DNA of 64,000 nucleotides, from contig CATLOT010000003.1 in assembly GCA_950054155.1 (NCBI GenBank), positions 62,001 to 126,000 of the forward strand, in the 5' to 3' direction. The notes under the pieces are model-generated. The model had not been told where the DNA came from and did no database searches. It was given only the letters and a program-made list of their open reading frames with translations. A program made the translations under genes and the position numbers. Source of the stretch: an uncultured Bacteriovoracaceae bacterium (GTDB lineage Bacteria > Bdellovibrionota > Bacteriovoracia > Bacteriovoracales > Bacteriovoracaceae). The number at the start of each line of letters is the position of its first letter. The stretch's first letter is position 1. This document shows, piece by piece, positions 55,090 through 62,563 of the stretch.

Positions 55090-56403
55090 ATGCAGAAGTC
55101 TCTTAACCTCCATAAGCTAATCACAACGGTTTTGATAAGCTTAATAGGTCTTATGTTCTTCTCAAAGCTTAGTTTAAAGTGGACGAAACTCGTACCAAGA
55201 AGCCTCCCACCGCTTATTTTCCAACATGGTATGCATCCCTATATAAACTTTGGTCTTAACTTTTTAGCCTTTCTCATTCTTTTTTTCTATTGGATTAAAA
55301 AGAATAAGCGCTTTGCAACCTCAAAAACCTACTCAGCCTTCACAATTATTCTCTTATTAACTTTGGCAGTTCAAACAATTTCTCAAATTATTTTTGTCAA
55401 CGTTTCATTTTCTCCCTGGTTACAGCTCTCTGGCTTTCTCATGGCCTTCATCCTTATCACAATGTATTCCCTTATTATTCCAAACCTCTTTCCCATTGAA
55501 AAAGCGATCTATTGGATAAGAAATTTTTCCGTTGCTCTTGTTCTCCTGTCCTTACTTCTTCTGCCTCTCTTTTATCCCACCTTTTTTAAAGGGGGTCGCT
55601 TCATTGGTGTCTTTAAGCATATCCCCCATATGGTTTCAGCATCCACTTTCGCTTTTATCTTCCTCATCAGAGACGTCTTTAGACCACGCCCAGCATGGAC
55701 TAGGATGCGACGAAACTTTAATATTTTAGCCCTCTTTTTGATTGCTATCGCCATAATCATGACAAGCACTAAAGCAGCCTTTGTCACCATGGTCATGACC
55801 TTCCTCAGCTCCCTCTTCCTCTTTCCAACCCTCAGAAAAAGTATCGCACTTTTCAAAGTTACCTTTCTCCTCGTCTTCAGCCTCGGTATCCTCCTCTTTG
55901 GCGGCCCTGCCACAAACCTCTTTTATGAAATCACAACAGGGAAAAGATCATTTGGAATGCGAAAAGCTCAAAATGGAATCAAAACCCGCCTCGAAGAGGT
56001 CTATAGAGGTTTGGAATACTTTCAACAAGAACCCCTCTTAGGAAGAGGCTTACTTTATAAATTTATGAGCGGAAAGGGCATTAAGGTCAGTGGCTATAAC
56101 TCTTTCAAAGACCCCCATAACCTTTTTGTGAGCGCTGGTGTAATTGGAGGATGGCCTCTTCTTATTCTCTCTATCATTGGTTATCTTTTGATGATCTATG
56201 GTGCTATTAATGGAATGCTTAGCTCCTCTTTTGATGTTCGGGTTATGGGGATTTTTCTTTTTTCTCATCTTCTTGTTTTTATTATTTATCATGCTCACTT
56301 TTCTCTTGGGGGGCTTGGAGATAGGATGTATTGGCTAGTGTTCGGCTACCTTGCCCTCTTTAAACTGACCCCCAAAGATGGAGTTCAATATAGCAATAAG
56401 TGA
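55090..56403 (+). CDS. O-antigen polymerase/ligase-like protein, 3' end changed by insertion
   Basis: The 437-residue membrane protein has about eleven hydrophobic helices and the Wzy_C block with GRGLLYKFM followed by DPHNLFVSAGVIGG, as in O-antigen ligases and polymerases. The terminal residues FKLTPKDGVQYSNK and the stop are encoded within the left end of the insertion sequence (from 56362), so the native C-terminus has been replaced. The gene probably still encodes a nearly complete protein because only the tail is affected. It is in one operon with the SLBB gene. It would polymerise or transfer a polysaccharide. Confidence 0.75.
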   Translation: MQKSLNLHKLITTVLISLIGLMFFSKLSLKWTKLVPRSLPPLIFQHGMHPYINFGLNFLAFLILFFYWIKKNKRFATSKTYSAFTIILLLTLAVQTISQIIFVNVSFSPWLQLSGFLMAFILITMYSLIIPNLFPIEKAIYWIRNFSVALVLLSLLLLPLFYPTFFKGGRFIGVFKHIPHMVSASTFAFIFLIRDVFRPRPAWTRMRRNFNILALFLIAIAIIMTSTKAAFVTMVMTFLSSLFLFPTLRKSIALFKVTFLLVFSLGILLFGGPATNLFYEITTGKRSFGMRKAQNGIKTRLEEVYRGLEYFQQEPLLGRGLLYKFMSGKGIKVSGYNSFKDPHNLFVSAGVIGGWPLLILSIIGYLLMIYGAINGMLSSSFDVRVMGIFLFSHLLVFIIYHAHFSLGGLGDRMYWLVFGYLALFKLTPKDGVQYSNK

Positions 56404-56442
56404 GCTTTCTTAAATAAATTCCAAGACATATAGCCTAGAAAA

Positions 56443-56468
56443 GGTGCTTCTCTAAACAAGGAAGCACC
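56443..56468 (+). repeat. Hairpin just upstream of transposase start
   Basis: GGTGCTTC and GAAGCACC form an eight-base perfect stem around a ten-base loop, ending two bases before the transposase ATG. A structure here would hide the ribosome-binding region, a known way of limiting transposase expression from passing transcripts. No ribosome-binding site is visible outside it. Confidence 0.6.
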
Positions 56469-56470
56469 CT

Positions 56471-57313
56471 ATGTGTCCCCACTGCCATTCAACTGACCAT
56501 CTCATTAAAAGAGGTACTTATCGCCGCCCATCAGATCGTAAAAAAATTCAACGATTTCACTGTAAGAAATGCAATAAAGGGCACTCTTCGCAAACTCATT
56601 CATATGATTACCGACAACGTAAAAGACATATTAATCAAATGGTTTTTAGGCTTTACAGTAAGGGCAACTCTGAGCGTGCAATCGCACAAATCATTGGTGT
56701 GAATAAAAAAACTATCGCTCGGCGAGTAACTCCTTTCGCAAATTGTGCAAGAAAACACTTAGAAAAAATGAGAGCTGAGACAGCCGACATAACGGAGATC
56801 GTTTTCGATGAAATGGAAAGTTTTGAGCATACCAAACTAAAACCTCTGACAATTCCACTGGCTGTCGAAAAACATACTCGAAAGATCCTTGCTTATGACG
56901 TCGGAGAGATAGCCGCAAAGGGCCCTTTAGCACGCTTAAGTATAAAAAAGTATGGAAAAATAAAGTGCCAAAGACGAAAAGTTCTAGACTCTCTCTTTCG
57001 ACAACTACACCATGTTGCCCATCCTCGTTGTAACTTCTCTTCAGACGAATCTCCCCATTACCCAGGTACACTCCGAAGATACTTCAAAGATGCACAACAC
57101 CAGCAATTTAAAGGACGATCTGCTTCAATTGTTGGCCAGGGCGAAATGAAAAAAGGCGGCTTCGACCCACTATTTTCATTGAACCAAACTGCGGCAATGA
57201 TAAGGGACAATATTAAACGCCTTACTCGACGAACCTGGTGCACAACCAAGCGCATCGATCGCCTGTCAGATTATTTGGCAATCTATGCTTTTTACCATAA
57301 TCAAATAATTTAG
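56471..57313 (+). CDS. IS1-like DDE transposase with N-terminal zinc ribbon
   Basis: The 280-residue protein starts with a zinc ribbon (MCPHCHSTDHL with FHCKKCNKG), followed by a helix-turn-helix region (SERAIAQIIGVNKKTIARR), then a DDE-like core: IVFDEMESFEHTK, a SSDESPHYPG segment and a helical end with RIDRLSDYLAIYAFYHN. The order and wording parallel IS1 InsAB, here as one frame. No frameshift is needed. It is the only gene of the insertion sequence. Confidence 0.85.
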   Translation: MCPHCHSTDHLIKRGTYRRPSDRKKIQRFHCKKCNKGHSSQTHSYDYRQRKRHINQMVFRLYSKGNSERAIAQIIGVNKKTIARRVTPFANCARKHLEKMRAETADITEIVFDEMESFEHTKLKPLTIPLAVEKHTRKILAYDVGEIAAKGPLARLSIKKYGKIKCQRRKVLDSLFRQLHHVAHPRCNFSSDESPHYPGTLRRYFKDAQHQQFKGRSASIVGQGEMKKGGFDPLFSLNQTAAMIRDNIKRLTRRTWCTTKRIDRLSDYLAIYAFYHNQII

Positions 57314-57443
57314 GGCACGACAAGACCAAGGCTCTTTAATGCCTACTAACTCCATTTTACGGGGTCAGTTTGAATATTTTACAGGGCTCTCCCTACATTC
57401 ATTTGTTTAAGATATATTTCCCGCAAAAGGCGGCAGGAAATTT

Positions 57444-57560
57444 ATGGAACCAACTCAAAGAGCTAGACTAAAACTCAAAATACAATTAAAAAAACAAGAC
57501 TACGCGATCTTTGTGATTCTATCACTTATCGTCCTCATCAGTAATATTCCTCAATTATAA
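57444..57560 (+). CDS. Single-helix membrane peptide of 38 residues
   Basis: An AGGAAATTT ribosome-binding site precedes ATG at 57444, and 38 codons run to TAA at 57558-57560. The product has a basic first half (ARLKLKIQLKKQDY) and a transmembrane segment (AIFVILSLIVLISNI). It lies between the insertion sequence and the secreted-protein gene. Could be a small membrane regulator or a toxin-like peptide; no antitoxin is seen. The overall coding look is good but the short length makes chance possible. Confidence 0.5.
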   Translation: MEPTQRARLKLKIQLKKQDYAIFVILSLIVLISNIPQL

Positions 57561-57577
57561 AGAGTTTTAATACTCTT

Positions 57578-57964
57578 CTAATAGTCTTTACAATACCAAT
57601 CGAGAGAATGGACTTTAAAGTTAGGGAGTCTAACGAATGACTTGTATTTCCCATTTTCAGGAAAAACTCTGTCAATTCTCACTCGATAATTTCCTGTCGT
57701 AAAAAGAAGCACTCGTCCCTGGTATTTTTCAATGAGGTTTAACTTTTTATAGAAAGTCTCCTCTTCGCCGTTAAAAATATAAGGTACTTCTACTTCGAAA
57801 AACTCGGTACGACCAAGTTTTGACTCAACAATAAATAACTCTTCAACTCTCTCATAGTTCCCAAAGTTCAAACAATGGAAGATTCTCTCACGATCAATGT
57901 TAAGGCCTTTTCCTTCAATAAATGGGCTTACCAATAGCAAAAATAGGACAAAATTAACTTTCAT
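57578..57964 (-). CDS. Small secreted protein expressed from inverted-repeat element
   Basis: The frame is open from 58024, but the ATG at 57964 (preceded by AAGGGG seven bases upstream) gives 128 residues with a signal peptide (MKVNFVLFLLLVSPFIEGKG). The mature domain is basic, with Cys at HCLNFG and at the end YCKDY. Not recognised. The start codon lies in the left arm of the 205-bp inverted-repeat element, and its leader is identical to that of the thioredoxin gene on the other side. Confidence 0.65.
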   Translation of the reverse strand: MKVNFVLFLLLVSPFIEGKGLNIDRERIFHCLNFGNYERVEELFIVESKLGRTEFFEVEVPYIFNGEEETFYKKLNLIEKYQGRVLLFTTGNYRVRIDRVFPENGKYKSFVRLPNFKVHSLDWYCKDY

Positions 57965-58166
57965 AAACTGACCCCTTAAAATGGTGATAAAAAGTAGAAG
58001 ATCCCTTAATAAACGCTCTTTCAAGCATTTAAACTCGTTTCAAGAGTGTGAGAAAAACTATCCATGTATCTATTTTAGTTAATTTTATGTAATTATAAAG
58101 CCTTAAAATTATTTAGGTTTTTCTTTATTAATTAAATTTATATCCATTTTAAGGGGTCAGTTTATG
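57962..58166. mobile_element. Miniature inverted-repeat element related to the adjacent insertion sequence
   Basis: Perfect 23-bp inverted repeats, CATAAACTGACCCC plus TTAAAATGG at 57962-57984 and the inverted copy at 58144-58166, bound an AT-rich core of 159 bases with no coding sequence. The repeat matches the right end of the neighbouring insertion sequence at 19 of 20 positions and the left end at 17 of 20. It therefore looks like a non-autonomous derivative (MITE). Each arm carries AAGGGG and the ATG of the outward gene, so the element also serves as a divergent leader. No target duplication was found. Confidence 0.7.
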
Positions 58167-58592
58167 GAGTGCCTAACTGTTGAGAATTTTGAACAAGTTG
58201 TGAATCAAGAAGAAGGCCTCTTCATCATCAAGTTCTCCTCCCCAACCTGCGCCCCCTGCAAATCAATGGCACCAGTTCTAAAAAAGTTAGAACAAAATAA
58301 TAGTGGTGTAAATTTCTACGAAATAGATACAATGCAAAGCCCCGAACTCGCGGCACACTTTAACGTAAGAGGGGTGCCCTACATTGCTTTTTGCGAAAAC
58401 CGAGAAGTCATTTATGATTTTACTGGACTCACCCCAATAGGAAGCCTTCAGTACGTTATCAATAATATTAACGATGCCTATTATCGTGAATATGGTGAGT
58501 TTAAAACTGAAGAAGAGGCTAAGAATTATTGGTTCGAACTTACTCTCGCCTTTATAGTTCTTATTTTTATTCTTGCCCTCTTTCTCTTGTAA
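58164..58592 (+). CDS. Membrane-anchored thioredoxin-like protein
   Basis: The 142-residue protein has a thioredoxin fold with FIIKFSSPTCAPCKSMAP (Cys29-Ala-Pro-Cys32), VRGVPYIAFCEN with the cis-Pro, and a C-terminal transmembrane helix (WFELTLAFIVLIFILALFLL). The redox domain has no signal peptide, so it would face the cytoplasm with a C-terminal anchor. It probably reduces or exchanges disulphides of cytoplasmic partners at the membrane. It starts in the right arm of the inverted-repeat element, with AAGGGG as ribosome-binding site. Confidence 0.8.
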   Translation: MECLTVENFEQVVNQEEGLFIIKFSSPTCAPCKSMAPVLKKLEQNNSGVNFYEIDTMQSPELAAHFNVRGVPYIAFCENREVIYDFTGLTPIGSLQYVINNINDAYYREYGEFKTEEEAKNYWFELTLAFIVLIFILALFLL

Positions 58593-58660
58593 ATTTATTT
58601 TCTCTTCTTCAATCCAAGCACTCAATTGAGTTACAATGGACTCCACGATAAGGAGATTAA

Positions 58661-60511
58661 TTGAAGGTCTTAATTGTTGAAGAAGATAGTCAAATAAGAG
58701 ATTATCTCTCCATGCTTCTTGAAGCGGGTCTCGAGTGTGAAATCATCGAAGCCAGCTCTGGAAATGAAGCCGTCACCATTTTTGAATTTGAAGAGGATAT
58801 TGACCTCGTTATAAGTGAAGTTCTAATGAAGGGTGGAGGTGGGCACCTTATTGTCGATTACCTTGACGAGAACAATATTACCATCCCTTTTATTTGGTTG
58901 TCTCATCAACAAAATAAAGAAGTCCAAGTAGTAAAAGAAGTACTTAAGAGAGACCCTCTTAATGCTTTTATTTGTAAGCCATTTAAAGATACCGACTTTC
59001 TTCCCATCATTGAAAATGTTTTAGCGAGCTTGCCCGTAAAAGAAGAAAGCCAGCAGAGTGACTTCGATAAAGCTCAAGCGCAGGGTAACCAACAAGAGAG
59101 GCAAAGCCACGAAGGCATTAAACAATCTGATAGAAGAGAAAACTCATCTCGCTACGAAGATCTATACGCTAGAGATAAGAAGAAAGCCCTTGAAGAGGGG
59201 GATGCAGATTGGAGTATAGGCCTTAAAAGAAAGAACATTGACGACGAAGCTGCGGACTATTCTTTAAAAGTAAAAAATAAGTCCCAAGAACAAGAAGCAG
59301 ATTGGGATCTTAAAAATAGAAGCGAAGCTTCTGAGCAAGAGGCTGATTGGGATCTTAAGAATAAAGGCAATGCTTCTGAAGAAGAGGCCGACTGGGATCT
59401 TAAAAATAAAAGCGAAGCTTCTGAGCAAGAGGCCGACTGGGATCTTAGGAATAAAAGCGAAGCTTCTGAGGAAGAGGCTGACTGGGATCTTAAGAATAAA
59501 GGCGAAGCTTCTGAGGAAGAGGCTGATTGGAGCCTTAAAAAGAAGAAAGCCTCTTTGGAGGATAATGTTGAAGGCTATAAGAAAATTAAGATTAAGCGAT
59601 TTTTGAATTTTTCGACTTTAGTGTGTGGTGCCTATATTAAACTTGGCAAAGCGAAAATGGTCCGCATTATTGGAGAGGGAAAACCCTATGGGCAGGAGCT
59701 TATTGAGAAGTATCTTGATAAGGGGATCGAGTTTCTATTTGTGGAGGATCAAGATTACAAAAGATTTACGCTGCAATTCTCAGATTTAGTAAGCAGTAGA
59801 CTGACCCTGGCTCAGAAATTTAACGACGAAATTAAAAGTGTTGCAGAACTCGCGGCCTTTGAGAGCACTCGTCAATTGGCTCGGGAGTTTGGTGTAAGCG
59901 AAATTGCGGCAGAAAAAGTCAAAGAGAGTGTTGAGTCCAACCTCAAAAGTCTCGCCAAAAAGCCCAACCTTGAGGCGCTTTTACAGAGAATTCTTCGAGG
60001 CGGTGATTATATCTCAGAGCGTAGTTTACTTGTCAGTCATTTTGCGGGGCAGATATGTCTGAACACCAGCTGGTCTTCTGATGAGACTTTGCAGAAACTC
60101 TCGATGGCGGCGCTGATGCATGATATCGCTCTTGAGGAGAATAGACTTGCGAAAATATCAAGCCTCTCAAAGGCAACTCAGCTTACCGAGGAGGATAAAA
60201 GGCTAATTAAAGAACATCCAGGTCAAGCCGCTAAAATAATATCTGAGGGTGAAAGTGTTTTCTCTGATGTTGAATCCATCATTATTCAGCATCATGAGAA
60301 GCCTGATCAATCGGGCTTTCCAAGGGGTCTAGGCTCTCTTTCCATCTCTCCCCTAAGCTGTATCTTTATCATTGCCAGTGAGTTTGCTTATGAGGTCTAT
60401 GGTAAAAAGCCCTCAGACATTGATATGGCGGCCATAAAAGAAAAATTCAATGAGCAATTCTCTTCAGGAAATTTTAAAAAGCCCTTACAAGCCTTTCTCG
60501 CAGCCTTCTAG
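58661..60511 (+). CDS. HD-GYP protein with diverged receiver and tandem-repeat linker
   Basis: The 616-residue protein starts at TTG 58661 with AAGGAG before it. Residues 1-125 are a receiver domain, but the phospho-acceptor position reads VISEVLMKGG, so Glu53 replaces Asp; this may lock it in an active-like state or make it a pseudo-receiver. Residues about 180-300 are a low-complexity linker with six 15-residue repeats (EADWDLKNKSEASEQ type). The C-terminal half is an HD-GYP-like domain with His487-Asp488, HHE at 544-546 and GFP at 552-554 (GYP variant), so cyclic-di-GMP hydrolysis is plausible but the diverged motifs make it uncertain. Confidence 0.8.
   Translation: MKVLIVEEDSQIRDYLSMLLEAGLECEIIEASSGNEAVTIFEFEEDIDLVISEVLMKGGGGHLIVDYLDENNITIPFIWLSHQQNKEVQVVKEVLKRDPLNAFICKPFKDTDFLPIIENVLASLPVKEESQQSDFDKAQAQGNQQERQSHEGIKQSDRRENSSRYEDLYARDKKKALEEGDADWSIGLKRKNIDDEAADYSLKVKNKSQEQEADWDLKNRSEASEQEADWDLKNKGNASEEEADWDLKNKSEASEQEADWDLRNKSEASEEEADWDLKNKGEASEEEADWSLKKKKASLEDNVEGYKKIKIKRFLNFSTLVCGAYIKLGKAKMVRIIGEGKPYGQELIEKYLDKGIEFLFVEDQDYKRFTLQFSDLVSSRLTLAQKFNDEIKSVAELAAFESTRQLAREFGVSEIAAEKVKESVESNLKSLAKKPNLEALLQRILRGGDYISERSLLVSHFAGQICLNTSWSSDETLQKLSMAALMHDIALEENRLAKISSLSKATQLTEEDKRLIKEHPGQAAKIISEGESVFSDVESIIIQHHEKPDQSGFPRGLGSLSISPLSCIFIIASEFAYEVYGKKPSDIDMAAIKEKFNEQFSSGNFKKPLQAFLAAF
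59294..59563 (+). repeat. 45-bp tandem repeats in HD-GYP gene linker
   Basis: Six consecutive 45-bp units (starting at 59294, 59339, 59384, 59429, 59474 and 59519) encode 15-residue repeats of the EADWDLKNKSEASE type. The upstream DADWSIGLK and AADYSLKV segments are older, decayed copies. Near-identity of the DNA shows recent expansion, so copy number is expected to vary between strains. Confidence 0.9.
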
Positions 60512-60605
60512 ACAAACAGGTGGTTTTTAGGAGAATTTCTGACTTTTTCCGTGTAAAATAATGAATAAGCGACATTGATTACTTTTTAAAAAGAGGGAGA
60601 TTTCT

Positions 60606-61238
60606 ATGAGTACAACGAGTAAGATTTTATGGATTTTAGGTCTTATGTGCGTTTTTCTCTTTGTCCTTGTAACGGGAAGTAGCAATGTTAGAAACTTTGA
60701 AAAAGTTCAAAGCTCCATAGAAGAAATCTATGAAGACCGTCTGGTGGTCAAAGGATTCATTTTTGATCTTGCCGCCCTTTTGCATCGAAAAGAGATCGCC
60801 AATACGGCAAAGGACTCTAGCTTTTATACGCGTACAAATGATTCAATAAATGCACAGCTTGATGAGATCATCCGAGAGTTTAGAGCAACAAAACTAACCT
60901 CTTATGAAGAGGAGATGCTCGATAGATTTAGCTTGGGCGTTCAGGAATTGAAGGCCGTTGAAAAAGAATACAAGCTCGCCAATGGTTTTAATCTCAAAAA
61001 AATGGAAGAGAAGCGCTTATCAGATCGTACTCAAAGTTTACATGAAGACCTAAAAACTTTATTAGGAATTCAGTTATCAGAGGGACGAAGAAAGCTTAAG
61101 TCCAGTGGGAAAGCCGTGAGCTCAATGTACACCTTCGCAAAAGTGGAAAACTACATAATGATTATATTTGGGGCACTTATTTTACTCATCATTTTTGTCA
61201 TACCAGGGCCTACAACTGCAGCAAAAGAAGAAAAGTAA
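60606..61238 (+). CDS. Membrane four-helix-bundle sensor-like protein without output domain
   Basis: The 210-residue protein has two transmembrane helices (ILWILGLMCVFLFVLVTGS near the start and YIMIIFGALILLIIFVIPG near the end) enclosing a charged helical domain of about 150 residues, the layout of the periplasmic four-helix ligand-binding domain of chemoreceptors. It stops 15 residues after the second helix, so it has no HAMP or signalling domain. It could sense through protein contacts. GAGGGAGA precedes the ATG. It follows the HD-GYP gene by 94 bases. Confidence 0.65.
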   Translation: MSTTSKILWILGLMCVFLFVLVTGSSNVRNFEKVQSSIEEIYEDRLVVKGFIFDLAALLHRKEIANTAKDSSFYTRTNDSINAQLDEIIREFRATKLTSYEEEMLDRFSLGVQELKAVEKEYKLANGFNLKKMEEKRLSDRTQSLHEDLKTLLGIQLSEGRRKLKSSGKAVSSMYTFAKVENYIMIIFGALILLIIFVIPGPTTAAKEEK

Positions 61239-61248
61239 AAACGACGCC

Positions 61249-61776
61249 TTAGAGAATGTCGCAAACCTCTTCTAGGTCTTTTGGAAAATTATTACGCATA
61301 TCAAAAGCATCTTGATAGGAAAAGGTTTTCTCCATTGTGTGCTTTAAGCCACTCTCAAAGCTATGCTCAGGGTGACTCCAGTTAACATCTGCATAGGTCA
61401 CTAACTTAAAGGGACTACTCTTGAGATTCTCCCACTTTATCCCCAATGAATACTTCACCTTTGGTTTATCAGACTTTTTAAATTGAGAGGCCATTGAGAT
61501 AATACCTTTTCGAGTTAATGCATTCTTTGTCTTTAGAGCTTGCGCTAAATTATCTTCAAAGGCAATGACCTCAATACATCCACAGTCACTCTTGTCATCA
61601 AAATGCCACTCTGGGTTTAATTCTCCAGTGCTCTCGCTTTCAAGATAGCGATAGGCAAAATTCTTTAAGGTAAAATCAAGATACTCAACGATATCTCGAC
61701 TCCCAGAGAGTTGTTCAAGAGCTTTTTCTTTCATTTCTTTTTCTAGTCTTATTTTCTCTTGATGATCAAAGGTCAT
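61249..61776 (-). CDS. Protein of unknown function, last gene of kinase-binding-protein operon
   Basis: The 175-residue protein has no signal peptide. A Cys pair (SDCGCIEV) lies near residue 65. It ends VCDIL. It overlaps the end of the solute-binding protein gene by 11 bases, so it is translated with it. No family recognised. It converges with the membrane sensor-like gene, separated by ten bases. Confidence 0.6.
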   Translation of the reverse strand: MTFDHQEKIRLEKEMKEKALEQLSGSRDIVEYLDFTLKNFAYRYLESESTGELNPEWHFDDKSDCGCIEVIAFEDNLAQALKTKNALTRKGIISMASQFKKSDKPKVKYSLGIKWENLKSSPFKLVTYADVNWSHPEHSFESGLKHTMEKTFSYQDAFDMRNNFPKDLEEVCDIL

Positions 61777-62548
61777 TTTCTATTCCAGCGTCAAATTCGT
61801 TTAAGATATGATCGTATTTACCATTTTTTTTTATTTTCTTTAAGCCTCTATTAAACTCTTTTATTAAACGCTCGCTCCATTTATGTTTCCTCGAGAGAAT
61901 GAGATGATAGGTACGCTCTTCAATGATATTTTTCGAGCGAGCGATTCGACGCCTTTGTTCAGGTGATATATTAGCTCTAATGTAATACTGACCTACACGC
62001 TTAACATTAAGTATCGCATCAATTCTGTTAGCCAGAAGCCTTTTGAAGAGGTCATCATAGCCTGCTCCCCGATTGATCGTAAACCAACCCTTTCTCACTC
62101 CTTCTTCAAGTGCAGGGTAAGCTGTATGAGCAGTTCCTCCAAAAACCTTTCCTTTTAAGTCTGACAGCTCATTCCATTCCCCGGGAGCCCCTTCTTTTAA
62201 AAAGAAGAGTGTTTGTTCATCAACAATTACGGGGTCACTAAAATAAAAGTCTTTCTCGCGCTCCTGATTTTTAATCCAAAGCACTGATCCGTGCCATGGT
62301 TTCCCATCAACACCATAGCCATCTCTTCCATACAGGAAGGCTCTTTTCCAAGGGAAGAATCCATATTCAATCTCAATTCCGACCTCTTTGAAGGCACTAC
62401 TGACTATTCTCGACCCTAGTCCATGTTGAGGTAATCTCTCAGATAAATAGGGAGCCCACTCTCCGTTGGTGATTCGTACAACCTCTTGCCCCATTAACGA
62501 AAAGGAAAGTGTAAAAGTTGCGAATGACAAAAATAACTTTTTGATCAT
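61766..62548 (-). CDS. Periplasmic solute-binding protein, family 3 type
   Basis: ATG at 62548 gives 260 residues with a signal peptide (MIKKLFLSFATFTLSFSLMG). EVVRITNGEWAPYLSERLP, KEVGIEIEYGFFPWKRAF, YFSDPVIVDEQTLFF, LKGKVFGGTAHTAYPAL and the second-lobe region are typical of family-3 bacterial binding proteins. No transporter is adjacent; the gene lies 15 bases after a histidine-kinase gene, so it may supply ligand information to that kinase. Confidence 0.85.
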   Translation of the reverse strand: MIKKLFLSFATFTLSFSLMGQEVVRITNGEWAPYLSERLPQHGLGSRIVSSAFKEVGIEIEYGFFPWKRAFLYGRDGYGVDGKPWHGSVLWIKNQEREKDFYFSDPVIVDEQTLFFLKEGAPGEWNELSDLKGKVFGGTAHTAYPALEEGVRKGWFTINRGAGYDDLFKRLLANRIDAILNVKRVGQYYIRANISPEQRRRIARSKNIIEERTYHLILSRKHKWSERLIKEFNRGLKKIKKNGKYDHILNEFDAGIENDL

Positions 62549-62563
62549 CTCAAACTCCACCCC

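Larger units (their letters stand above)
56362..57371 (+). mobile_element. Insertion sequence with 24-bp imperfect terminal inverted repeats
   Basis: The left end, 56362-56385, begins AAACTGACCCC and ends ATGGAGTT; the right end, 57348-57371, is its inverted copy, with 21 of 24 positions equal. One transposase gene lies inside. Total length is 1,010 bp. No target duplication is evident in the flanks. The left end lies in the 3' part of the polymerase-like gene. The ends resemble those of several unrelated transposon families, so the family was not assigned from them; the transposase itself is IS1-like. Confidence 0.75.

Noticed and set aside
56362-57371. Assigning the insertion sequence to IS3 because its ends contain ACTGACCCC
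   Set aside because: The transposase is one zinc-ribbon IS1-like frame, without the two-frame structure of IS3.
59287-59563. CRISPR array
   Set aside because: The repeats are direct, in frame and without variable spacers; they encode protein repeats.
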